DNA of 25,409 nt from CAYLHQ01 sp964628935. GTDB lineage: Bacteria; Acidobacteriota; Polarisedimenticolia; Polarisedimenticolales; DASRJG01. The stretch lies in NCBI GenBank assembly GCA_964628935.1, contig CAZVOE010000039.1, forward strand, positions 1-25,409, given 5' to 3'. The notes beneath the pieces were generated by a model. That model did not search any database. It saw nothing but the letters and a program-made list of their open reading frames with translations, and was not told the DNA's origin. Positions within the stretch are counted from its first letter, which is position 1, and every line of letters starts with the position of its first letter. A program made the position numbers and the translations under genes. Positions 6,958-14,135 of the stretch are shown piece after piece.

Positions 6958-8577
6958 TCAAGAAAGGTCAGGGGACGCCCGCAAGGGCGTCCCCCTTTTT
7001 TTCTCCATCCGGTCGAGGATCGCGTCGAATCGCTCTCCGGCGATCGCGGCCCGCAACCGCCGCCATCGACCGGGGTACCGCCTGCGAAGTGATTCCGCCT
7101 CCGCCGCGATCCGCTCGAGCCTCGCCTCGGCGCCCGCCCTCGCCCTCTCGGAGAGGACCGTCCCGTGCTTCGCGAGAAACACCCGGATCTCGTCGGAGGC
7201 GACGACCGCGTCCTGGTGGGCGCCGAGGTGGTCTTGGAGCGACGTGAGGCGCCGCACCGCCTCCCGGACCCCCTCTCCCCCCAGTTCTTCGTGAAACTCG
7301 AGGACGTAGCGCAAGCGCTTCGCCCGGATCCGGGCACGGTGGAGCCTCTCCGCCTCCGGACGCGCGAGTGCGGCGTCGCCGTCACGGACGAGCCGGTCCC
7401 GCGCGGCGCGCGCCTCGACGGCGGCGTGAGCGCCGACCGGGTAAAGCGCCGCCTCCGGTACCGCCTCGATCGACCAGCCGCGGCAGACGGCGTCGAGCGC
7501 CGACAAGAGCCGCAGGTACCTCTCGGATCCGAGCGCCTCGAGGAGCCGGCCCCGCGCCGCGTCGCGCCGGCGCCGGAGATGGGCGAGGAAGGCGGGAAGG
7601 GTTCCCGAACCCTCGAAGCGCTCGAGGAGGACGTCGAGGTCGCGGACCGCGCCGAGCCTCCGGCCGAGCCAGCGCAGGTCGCGCGCGAGGGCGTCGTGGA
7701 GGTCCGATGTCAACGCCGGCCGGTAGCAACGGAGCGCCGCCCGAAGGCGCCGCGTCGCCACGCGCATGTCGTGAAGGTCCTCGGGGTCGCTCCCGGAGCG
7801 CGTTCCCGGGTCGTGACGTCGGAGACGCTGGAGCTGGGCCGAAAAAACCCGGCGCGCCGCGGTCCTCAACGAATCCTCGGCGCGGGGCTTCCCCGAGGGA
7901 ACCGGGGCGAACTCGGCACCGCCGTGAAGCGCGCGGAGGATCCGTTCGGCGTCTCCCCGGGTCGTCGCTCGGAGGGAGAACTCCCGCTCGAGGCGGCGGG
8001 CGGCCTCGGCGAGCGCCTCGTCGGGGAGGGTCGCCGACCGAAGCCGGACGACGTGTAGGCGGAGCGTCTGCTTCGAAACCCCGACCCCATGCACCGTCCA
8101 GCTCTCCAAGGCGAGCCTCGCGGCGAGCCTCCGCTCGCCCCGCACCCGGGCGAGATCGAGAAACCGGATCGACACCGTCGCCGACGCCACCGGCTCGAGG
8201 GGGCGTCCCGCCGCGAGCGGGAGCAGCCGGTCCCGGAGCGGTCCCTCCGGGATCGGAGGCGGTCCCGCGAACCGCGCGCGGAGCGGAGCCGAAAGGAACC
8301 GCTCGCGGAGAACCGGAGTCCGCACGACGTCGCCCCAGGCGAGGATCGCCTCGCGGCGCGGGCCCGCACGGCGGACCCCGAGGGTGAACCCACTCCGCGC
8401 GAGGGAGCGGAGATCGGTGTCGTGGAACGTCCACCGTTCGCGGGTCGCCGCCCGCGGAAGCGCGCGAAAGCCGGCGAGCACCGGCGCGCGAACGATCCCG
8501 GCGAGCGTTTTCCCGTCGGGGGCCTCGAGCACGACGCACCCCCTCTGCGCCTTATCCCGTGGCCCCTCCCGGTTCAC
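6958..8577 (-). CDS. CHAD-domain protein with a degenerate CYTH-like N-terminal half
   Basis: This 539-aa protein starts at GTG 8577, overlapping the ppx stop as GTGA. Residues about 236-520 form the all-helical CHAD domain, with conserved basic/His motifs DLHDMRVATRRLRAALR (267-283), RARIRAKRLRYVLEF and SLQDHLGAHQDA. CHAD domains bind polyphosphate and are found on polyphosphate granules. The N-terminal half keeps a CYTH-like stretch (TFHDTDLRSLARSGFTLGVRR, about 50-70) but lacks the N-terminal ExExK signature of triphosphate tunnel enzymes, so catalysis is doubtful. The longer frame upstream overlaps ppx and is rejected. It is the third gene of the phoB-ppx-CHAD unit. Its last 15 or so codons double as the terminator of the convergent lysine-peptide gene. 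Confidence 0.87.
   Translation of the reverse strand: MNREGPRDKAQRGCVVLEAPDGKTLAGIVRAPVLAGFRALPRAATRERWTFHDTDLRSLARSGFTLGVRRAGPRREAILAWGDVVRTPVLRERFLSAPLRARFAGPPPIPEGPLRDRLLPLAAGRPLEPVASATVSIRFLDLARVRGERRLAARLALESWTVHGVGVSKQTLRLHVVRLRSATLPDEALAEAARRLEREFSLRATTRGDAERILRALHGGAEFAPVPSGKPRAEDSLRTAARRVFSAQLQRLRRHDPGTRSGSDPEDLHDMRVATRRLRAALRCYRPALTSDLHDALARDLRWLGRRLGAVRDLDVLLERFEGSGTLPAFLAHLRRRRDAARGRLLEALGSERYLRLLSALDAVCRGWSIEAVPEAALYPVGAHAAVEARAARDRLVRDGDAALARPEAERLHRARIRAKRLRYVLEFHEELGGEGVREAVRRLTSLQDHLGAHQDAVVASDEIRVFLAKHGTVLSERARAGAEARLERIAAEAESLRRRYPGRWRRLRAAIAGERFDAILDRMEKKRGTPLRASPDLS
6971..7002 (+). terminator. Rho-independent terminator of the lysine-peptide gene
   Basis: A perfect 10-bp stem, GGGGACGCCC (6971-6980) with GGGCGTCCCC (6985-6994), is closed by a GCAA tetraloop and followed by seven T (6996-7002). 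It works for the plus strand only. It lies inside the last codons of the convergent CHAD gene, whose stop is at 6958. Confidence 0.88.
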
Positions 8578-10124
8578 CGCGCCCGTCCCACGCGGATCGC
8601 CACCGGAACCCCGAGGAGCGCTTCGAGAAGCTCGGTCCGGCGCCCCGCTTCCCAGACCTCGAGCTGCGCGTCCAGACCGCCCGTCGAAAGCTCGAGAACG
8701 ACCCGCTCGCCGCGACGTCGGACCTTGACGTCCGAGACGACCCCGTACTGCGACCGGTCGAGCCCCTCCGCGAGCCTCAAGATCGAGGCGAGGGCGCGCA
8801 CCGTCTCCCGGCGTCGACGCGAGAGGGGTACGGCGTCTCCGGCGCCGTTCTTCGGTTGCCCCTTCCGGTTGTGGAGCCGCGCCACCTGGCCGATCACCTC
8901 GATCTCCTCGCGGGTGAAGCCTAAGAGTTCCCCGTGGACGATCAGATAATAAGAGTGGAGATGGTGGTTCTCGTGGGCGATCGCGTGGCCGACGTCGTGC
9001 AGGAGGGCGGCATACTCGAGGAGTGCGCGATCCGCCGGTTCGAGATCGAGCCATTCCCGCAACTGGTCGAAGAGGCGAAGCGCGAGACGGGCGACCTGAT
9101 GGTGGTGGTTTCCCGTGTAGCCGAGCCTCCGGAGGAGGCGCATGACGCTGCGCTTCCTCACGTCCGCGAACTTGGCGCTTTCCTCGATCCCCTTCGTGTG
9201 CCGGGCGACGTAGTCCATCACGAGCCCCTCGCGGAGGGCCCAGGTGCATGCGGTGACCCGCTCGGCGCGGAGGAGGCGGAGAACCCTCTCCGCGAGGGCA
9301 GACCCCGCGAGGACCAGGTCGACGCGCTTCTGGTCGATCCCTTTCATTCGAAGCCGCTTTTCGCGGTCGGATCGCTTGAGCGTCTCGTGCAGGTCGAGGA
9401 GCCCTTCAGCCGGGACGGCCAAGTTGTGGAGGTAGTTCCCCCCGGGATGGAGACCGAGGCGGTAGGCCGCCATCGCGATGAGTGTGAGCATCGTCCCCGA
9501 GGTCCCGACCACCCGGACGATCCCCCGATCGGCGAGCGGTTCGAGAACCGGCCGAAGCCGCTCGTCGAGGTGCGCGCGCAGCCGCTTGAACGCGCGCTCC
9601 GTGGGAGGATCGGCGTCGAGGTACGCCTCGCTCAGACGGGCCACCCCGAGCTTCAGGCTGTGCATCGCGGTGGGCTGCCCTCCCTCGACCGCGATGAGCT
9701 CGACGCTCCCGCCCCCCGCGTCGAGAATCACGACGGGCTCGCGACGCAGATCGATCGAGCTGGCGACGCCGAGCCAGACGAGACGCGCCTCTTCGCGGCC
9801 GGGGATGACGCGGACCCGAAGACCGACCTCGTCCTTCACCCGCTGGAGGAAGTCGCCTCCGTTCCGGGCCTCCCGCACGGCGCTGGTCGCGACCGTCCGG
9901 AAGCGCGTCACTCCCTGCCGCTCCGCGAGAGTGCGGAAGGCGGAAAGAGCGCGAACGCCCTGATCCATCGCCCCGCGCGTCAGTTTGCCGGTCGTGAGGG
10001 AGCGCCGGCCGAGGCGGACCATCTCCTTCGCGCGGTCGAGGACGCGGAAGTGGCCCTCCGGCTCGACCTCGGCCACGAGCATGTGGATCGAGTTGCTTCC
10101 GACGTCGATCGCCGCGATTCGCAT
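8574..10124 (-). CDS. ppx: Exopolyphosphatase / guanosine pentaphosphate phosphatase (Ppx/GppA)
   Basis: This is a 516-aa protein. It opens with MRIAAIDVGSNSIHMLVAE, the actin-like phosphate loop 1. It continues with TVATSAVREARNG, VIPGREEARL and the second nucleotide loop VVILDAGGGSVELI, then VVGTSGTMLTL. The C-terminal part holds an HD-like domain with LLHDVGHAIAHENHHLHSYYLI, typical of the long Ppx/GppA form (about 500 aa). The family strips terminal phosphate from polyphosphate or from pppGpp in the cytoplasm; sequence alone does not choose between them. ATG 10124 is the obvious start because motif I follows at once. It lies 27 bp after the phoB-like gene and overlaps the CHAD gene by 4 bp, which favours a polyphosphate role. 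Confidence 0.94.
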   Translation of the reverse strand: MRIAAIDVGSNSIHMLVAEVEPEGHFRVLDRAKEMVRLGRRSLTTGKLTRGAMDQGVRALSAFRTLAERQGVTRFRTVATSAVREARNGGDFLQRVKDEVGLRVRVIPGREEARLVWLGVASSIDLRREPVVILDAGGGSVELIAVEGGQPTAMHSLKLGVARLSEAYLDADPPTERAFKRLRAHLDERLRPVLEPLADRGIVRVVGTSGTMLTLIAMAAYRLGLHPGGNYLHNLAVPAEGLLDLHETLKRSDREKRLRMKGIDQKRVDLVLAGSALAERVLRLLRAERVTACTWALREGLVMDYVARHTKGIEESAKFADVRKRSVMRLLRRLGYTGNHHHQVARLALRLFDQLREWLDLEPADRALLEYAALLHDVGHAIAHENHHLHSYYLIVHGELLGFTREEIEVIGQVARLHNRKGQPKNGAGDAVPLSRRRRETVRALASILRLAEGLDRSQYGVVSDVKVRRRGERVVLELSTGGLDAQLEVWEAGRRTELLEALLGVPVAIRVGRAR

Positions 10125-10151
10125 GGACGGTTCCCGCTCGGGGCGGACATC

Positions 10152-10850
10152 TTACTCCCGGGCGGGATCCTCGATGCGGTAGCCGACCCCTCGAACCGTT
10201 CCGAGCCACGTCGCGGCCGGCCCAAGCTTGCTCCGGAGCCTGCGCATGTGCGTGTCGACGGTGCGGGAGAGGACGTCGCTGTCGTACCCCCAGACCTCCG
10301 ACAGAAGCGCCTCCCGCGAACGGACCCTCCCGCGCGCCCTCACGAGATCGGCGAGGAGACGGAACTCGGTGATCGTCAGGGCCACCGGCTCCTTGTGGAC
10401 GGTCGCGCGATGGGTGTCGAGATCGAGCTCGATCGGACCGAATCGCAGGACACGGGTCTCGGCCGGCTCCTCCGCCGATCCGGACCGCTTGAGGACCGCC
10501 CGGACGCGGAGGACGACCTCGCGCGCGCTGAAAGGCTTCGTCACGTAGTCGTCGGCGCCGAACTCGAAGCCCAGCACCCGGTCGATCTCCTCCCCCTTCG
10601 CCGTGAGCAGCAGGACGGGGATGGCCCGAGTGTCTTCCGCGCTCTTGAGGAGCTTGAGGACCTCGAGACCCTGGATTTCGGGGAGCATGAGGTCGAGGAT
10701 GACCAAGTCGGGCCGGTCTTTGCGGACGGCGTCCAAGGCCGACTTGCCGTCGTAGGCGGAAACGACGATCCACCCCTCCCGTCGAAAGACGTGCCCGAGG
10801 ACCTCGACGATATCCTTCTCGTCGTCGACGACCAGGATCTTGGGCGGCAT
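10152..10850 (-). CDS. phoB: PhoB/OmpR-family response regulator
   Basis: This is a 232-aa protein. The receiver domain (4-120) has the acidic pair Asp9-Asp10, phospho-acceptor Asp53 (LVILDLMLPE), Thr83 and Lys105 (ADDYVTKPF), all intact. The C-terminal winged helix (about 132-230) includes LTITEFRLLADLV, SREALLSEVWGYDSDVLSRTVDTHMRRLRSKLG and the end strand VRGVGYRIED. That is closest in style to PhoB/PhoP. ATG 10850 has GGAG 7 nt upstream. Linkage to ppx and CHAD, and the 11-bp phased boxes in front of this and the neighbouring transport genes, support a phosphate role. The PhoB identity is inferred from context; other OmpR-family regulators look similar. No histidine kinase (phoR) or phoU lies in the window. 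Confidence 0.85.
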   Translation of the reverse strand: MPPKILVVDDEKDIVEVLGHVFRREGWIVVSAYDGKSALDAVRKDRPDLVILDLMLPEIQGLEVLKLLKSAEDTRAIPVLLLTAKGEEIDRVLGFEFGADDYVTKPFSAREVVLRVRAVLKRSGSAEEPAETRVLRFGPIELDLDTHRATVHKEPVALTITEFRLLADLVRARGRVRSREALLSEVWGYDSDVLSRTVDTHMRRLRSKLGPAATWLGTVRGVGYRIEDPARE

Positions 10851-10880
10851 CTCCGGGCTCCACGCGCTGCGGGAAGCGCG

Positions 10881-10886
10881 AGCATA
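10881..10886 (-). promoter_or_regulatory. -10-like hexamer TATGCT for the phoB operon
   Basis: TATGCT on the minus strand lies 21 bp downstream of the phased box array (10908-10934). The normal -35 position has no match, as expected of an activator-dependent promoter. Predicted leader is about 24 nt. Confidence 0.45.
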
Positions 10887-10907
10887 CGGAACCGCCTCAG
10901 GCTCGGC

Positions 10908-10934
10908 GTTACGCGGGCGTAAAGTCACTGTAAC
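10908..10934. promoter_or_regulatory. PHO-box-like array, three units at 11-bp spacing, before phoB
   Basis: On the plus strand GTTAC (10908), GTAAA (10919) and GTAAC (10930) recur exactly every 11 bp, the repeat length of known PhoB boxes (7-bp half-site plus 4). It sits 57 bp upstream of the phoB ATG, in the 98-bp gap after the TPR gene. This suggests autoregulation. Confidence 0.6.
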
Positions 10935-10948
10935 TTGCCTCCCTCCGT

Positions 10949-12349
10949 TCACCGGGCCGCCCGGGCCGCCCGTTCCACCTGCTCGAGGTAGCGGGCCACG
11001 TCTTCCCGGGGTTTGATCTCTTGGGCGCGCTTGAGAAGCGGCACGGCCTCGCCGTAGCGGGCCTGCGACACCAGGAGCTGGGCGTGGCGTACCCGCGCGT
11101 CCGCCTCGAACCCCTCGAGACTTTGCGCGCGCTCGAAGTAAAAGAGCGCCTTCTCGTTCTGCTCGATCCGCGCGTAATGCTGCCCGAGGAGGAGAAGTGC
11201 TTCCCCGTCGAGCGGATCGAGCGCAACGATCTCCTCGAGTACGGCGGCGGCTTCGTCCCCCGCCCCCTCGGCGACCGCGACCCGCGCCTCGAGCTTGAGG
11301 AGCTTCTTCCGGTCGGCCGCGTCGAGCCGGTCTCCCGCGACCCTCTTGACGTCCGCCACGAGGCCGTTCGCCTGCTCGAGCGCTCCGCGCTGCGCCAGGA
11401 TCTCCACGTTCCGTAGCGGTCGCGCCACCGCCTGCCCGGGGTCTTTCTCGAGCGCCCTCCGGTACGCGCGGGCGGCGAGGTCCCACATCCCCTCGTTCAC
11501 GTAGATGTCCCCGAGAGTGTTCAGGGCCTGCACCGTCGCCCGGCCCATCCGGTCGACGATCTCGAAATTCTGCGCGGCCCGGAGGGGCTGGCCGAGCCCG
11601 ATGAAGGCGTTTGCCTGGAGGAGCCAGTAGTCGGCGCGATCGGGAGATTTCGCGATCAACTCGTCGCAGAGACTCACCGCCTCGCCGTAGCGCTGCTGCT
11701 TGAGGACCGACATCGTGAGACCGAGCTTCCAGTCGACGGTGCCGGGGTCGAGAAGCATCGCGCTCCGGAACGCGGACTCGGCCGCGAGGTGCTGATCGAG
11801 CGCGGCGTAGGCATATCCCAGCAGGCCGTAGACCGTCGAATCGCCGCCGCCCAGTTCAATCACGCGGCTCAAGGACTTCACCGCCGCAGCGTGATCCCCC
11901 TCCCGGAACCGGATGATCCCGAGGTTCTTGTGCGCGCGGCGGAAACTCGGGAACTTCTCGAGCGCCGTCTCGTAACGGGCGGCAGCCGGGGCGAGCTGGC
12001 CGCGTTGGAAGTGGAGATTTCCGATCGTGAAGTCGAAGACGGCGCTCGATTCCGGTGTCGTCGCTTCCTCGAGGGCGGCGAGCGCGGCGTCCGGGTCGGT
12101 TCCGAGCATCGGAAGGACCTTCTCCATCGTCTCCCTCTCGACGAGGGTCACACGCGGCTCGATTTCGGCGTTCACCCCGTACGACCCGAGAAATTCCTTC
12201 CGGAACTCCGGATCGTCCCAAAGTTCGAGTCCCGGAAGGGTCGGCTTCGGGACCGCCTCCTCCCGGTCGCGCGCGTCGGCGCCTCGCGCCGCGACGACCG
12301 CGACGACCGCGACGACCAAGAGCGTCAGGTGGATCGGCTTCCGGACCAT
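10949..12349 (-). CDS. Secreted tetratricopeptide-repeat protein of the TonB cluster
   Basis: This 466-aa protein begins with a signal peptide (MVRKPIHLTLLVVAVVAVVAARG). TPR-like helix pairs then run from about residue 100 to the end, for example FTIGNLHFQRGQLAPAAARYETALEKFP, AHKNLGIIRFREGDHAAAVKSLSRVIEL and LLLLGQHYARIEQNEKALFYFERAQSL. It should be a periplasmic scaffold binding other proteins. It is the last gene of the DUF3450-ttpC-exbB-exbD-tonB-TPR run, 25 bp after tonB. TPR proteins sit at the same place in TtpC-type (TonB2) clusters of marine gamma-proteobacteria, as I recall them. No terminator is visible before phoB, so read-through is possible. Confidence 0.86.
   Translation of the reverse strand: MVRKPIHLTLLVVAVVAVVAARGADARDREEAVPKPTLPGLELWDDPEFRKEFLGSYGVNAEIEPRVTLVERETMEKVLPMLGTDPDAALAALEEATTPESSAVFDFTIGNLHFQRGQLAPAAARYETALEKFPSFRRAHKNLGIIRFREGDHAAAVKSLSRVIELGGGDSTVYGLLGYAYAALDQHLAAESAFRSAMLLDPGTVDWKLGLTMSVLKQQRYGEAVSLCDELIAKSPDRADYWLLQANAFIGLGQPLRAAQNFEIVDRMGRATVQALNTLGDIYVNEGMWDLAARAYRRALEKDPGQAVARPLRNVEILAQRGALEQANGLVADVKRVAGDRLDAADRKKLLKLEARVAVAEGAGDEAAAVLEEIVALDPLDGEALLLLGQHYARIEQNEKALFYFERAQSLEGFEADARVRHAQLLVSQARYGEAVPLLKRAQEIKPREDVARYLEQVERAARAAR
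12291..12317. repeat. Three tandem 9-bp repeats in the TPR signal peptide
   Basis: GCGACGACC is repeated three times in a row. On the coding strand it gives repeated Val-Val-Ala in the hydrophobic core of the signal peptide. Slippage would change the core length in steps of three residues without a frameshift. Confidence 0.75.
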
Positions 12350-12374
12350 CGTCTTCGCTCCTCGACGACCGCGC

Positions 12375-13046
12375 TCACGCGGCGTTGAAGGTGATCGGGA
12401 CGCGCATGCGGAACTGGACCGGCTCTCCCTTCCGAGTGCCCGGCTCGAACTTCCACTGCTTGACCGCTTCGAGCGCGGGGCGCTCGAACGCGGGGTCGGT
12501 CGACTTGTCGACCTTCGCGTCGGCCACCCGCCCCTCGCGGTCGACGGTGAACAGGACGTAGACCGTCCCCTGGCGTTTCTGTTTTCGCAGCTCGGGCGGG
12601 TAGGTCGGCGGCCGTTGGAAGATCGGGCGCGGTTTCTGATCGAGATCGCTGAGGGAGAAGACCTCGTCGAGGATTGCCCCTCCGCCCTCGACGAGCTGGT
12701 TGACGAGTTTGACGGTGAAGTCGCCGAGGAACCCTTCGCCCACCGCCGGCTCGAGGGCCATCTCGAGCTGGCTCAGGTCGAGCGGGGGTGCGCTCTCCGT
12801 CAGCTCCGGCGGCGAGTCGGGGGCCTGCTCCTCCTCCTCGACTTGCTCCTCGGGGGGCGGTGGAGGGGGCGGAGGAAGTTCCGCGACGTCGATGTTCTGC
12901 ACCTCGAGATCGGCCTGCCTCGTGGCGCCGATCGTTTGGAGCACCGGCAGGATGAGGAAGAGAGCCCCCGTGATCGCCACCGCGAAGACGGCGACGCCGA
13001 CCCTCTTCAGGACGTGCGCGATGGTGCTCTCCGGCTTCCGTTTCAT
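12375..13046 (-). CDS. tonB: TonB energy-transducing protein
   Basis: This is a 223-aa protein. A basic N-terminus is followed by one membrane helix (about 16-38, VGVAVFAVAITGALFLILPVL). Then comes a run of eight prolines (58-65) and an acidic Glu-rich stretch (66-73). The C-terminal TonB fold (about 140-223) contains PPTYPPELRKQKRQGTVYVL, FTVDREGRVADAKV and ALEAVKQWKFEPG. TonB carries proton-motive energy from ExbB/ExbD to outer-membrane receptors by pairing with their TonB box. The Pro/Glu linker is short, like TonB2-type proteins. It lies 21 bp after exbD and 25 bp before the TPR gene, in the same operon. Confidence 0.93.
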   Translation of the reverse strand: MKRKPESTIAHVLKRVGVAVFAVAITGALFLILPVLQTIGATRQADLEVQNIDVAELPPPPPPPPEEQVEEEEQAPDSPPELTESAPPLDLSQLEMALEPAVGEGFLGDFTVKLVNQLVEGGGAILDEVFSLSDLDQKPRPIFQRPPTYPPELRKQKRQGTVYVLFTVDREGRVADAKVDKSTDPAFERPALEAVKQWKFEPGTRKGEPVQFRMRVPITFNAA

Positions 13047-13067
13047 CCCAGACCCGTTTCCCCGCGG

Positions 13068-13478
13068 TCAAGAAGTCTGCCGGCGGGATGCCACGCTGAC
13101 CTTGGTGGCCCCGCCGAGTTTGGCCTCGTCCACGACGCGTACGAAAAGGCCGGTCGGAACCCTCGAATCGGCCTGGACGATCACCGGGACGTCCTCCTTC
13201 TGGAGCATCCGCTTGACGAGCGGGCGCACGCCCGAGATCCCGATGTCGCGTCCTCCGTACACCACGTTTCCATCGGCGGTGATCGCGATGAGGATGCTCG
13301 TCTTCTCGAGGCGGGCGGCGGAGGCTGCTTGGGGCTTGTCGACCTCGACCCCCGTTTCCTCGACGAACGTCGTCGTGACGATGAAGAAGATCAGGAGGAT
13401 GAAGACGCAATCGATGAGCGGCGACATGTCGATGCCGCCCCCCTCATCCTCTTCGGAAAAGGATCGGAATCGTCCCAC
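13068..13478 (-). CDS. exbD: ExbD/TolR-family biopolymer transport protein
   Basis: This 136-aa protein has a single N-terminal membrane helix, IDMSPLIDCVFILLIFFIVTTTF. It contains Asp23, the equivalent of the proton-path Asp of ExbD. A periplasmic domain follows, with AITADGNVVYGGRDIG and PVIVQADSRVPTGLFVRVVDEAKLGG. Start is GTG 13478 with GGAGG 8 nt upstream, 3 bp after the exbB stop. With ExbB it forms the proton-driven motor for TonB in the inner membrane. The length is normal for the family (about 135-140). Confidence 0.94.
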   Translation of the reverse strand: MGRFRSFSEEDEGGGIDMSPLIDCVFILLIFFIVTTTFVEETGVEVDKPQAASAARLEKTSILIAITADGNVVYGGRDIGISGVRPLVKRMLQKEDVPVIVQADSRVPTGLFVRVVDEAKLGGATKVSVASRRQTS

Positions 13479-13481
13479 GGC

Positions 13482-14135
13482 TCAACCCTCCAGATCCCCG
13501 GGACGCATGGGGAGATCGGCGTGCGCGCGACGCCGAACCTCCCGCCGGGACGCGTAGAACTGGAGACAGGCGGACTCGAGATGAGCGAGAAACGCGCGAT
13601 AGCGGTCCTTCTCGCGGGAAAGGTGGTACTGGAGGAACAACCCTGGGAGCGCGATCACGAGACCGGTCTCGGTCGTGATCAGCGCCTCGGAAATCCCTCC
13701 GGCGACCAGGTCCATCGTCTTGTCGCCCCCGGAGCCTTCCGCCAGGGCCTTGAACGTCGAGAGCATCCCGGTGACGGTCCCGAGCAGTCCGAGCAGGGGA
13801 GCGGCGGCGACGCAGATCTTCATGAAACGAAGGTCTCGTCCGAAGGGAGCGATCTCCGTGGCCTCCAGTTCGCCGAACCGTATCTCGAGATCGCCGATCT
13901 CGCGCGCCCCCGTCACGAAGTCGAGCACGTCCCCGATGGGCCCGCGGCGTTCCTCCGGCCGGGCGATCCAGCGCCGCCATGCCGCCTCCGGAACGGATCG
14001 GTAGCCCCGCCCGCGTAGCTTGAGCCACAAGTTCCCGCCGACCGCGAAGAGGAGAAGCGACGTCGCCGCGAGGGGGAACATCGCCCAGCCGCCCGCACGC
14101 CAGACTTCGACCGACTGGGCCCAAAGCCCGCTCAT
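13482..14135 (-). CDS. exbB: ExbB/TolQ-family proton channel (short, ExbB2-like)
   Basis: This 217-aa protein starts at ATG 14135, overlapping the previous stop (ATGA). It has three membrane segments: near residues 15-37 (GGWAMFPLAATSLLLFAVGGNLWL) and two in the MotA/TolQ/ExbB domain. That domain carries LLGLLGTVTGMLSTF and GISEALITTETGLVIALPGLFLQY. It is the shorter of two ExbB-like proteins in the operon and is probably the one that pairs with ExbD. The open frame extends upstream, but that part is a shadow of the long ExbB-like gene. Confidence 0.92.
   Translation of the reverse strand: MSGLWAQSVEVWRAGGWAMFPLAATSLLLFAVGGNLWLKLRGRGYRSVPEAAWRRWIARPEERRGPIGDVLDFVTGAREIGDLEIRFGELEATEIAPFGRDLRFMKICVAAAPLLGLLGTVTGMLSTFKALAEGSGGDKTMDLVAGGISEALITTETGLVIALPGLFLQYHLSREKDRYRAFLAHLESACLQFYASRREVRRRAHADLPMRPGDLEG

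Noticed and set aside
8578..9249. Upstream extension of the CHAD frame into ppx
   Set aside because: The extension is a shadow of ppx. GTG 8577 gives the same 4-bp overlap style used elsewhere in the window.
12027..14018. 663-codon plus-strand frame over tonB/exbD/exbB
   Set aside because: It is antisense to three genes with clear motifs; no start signal and no family likeness.
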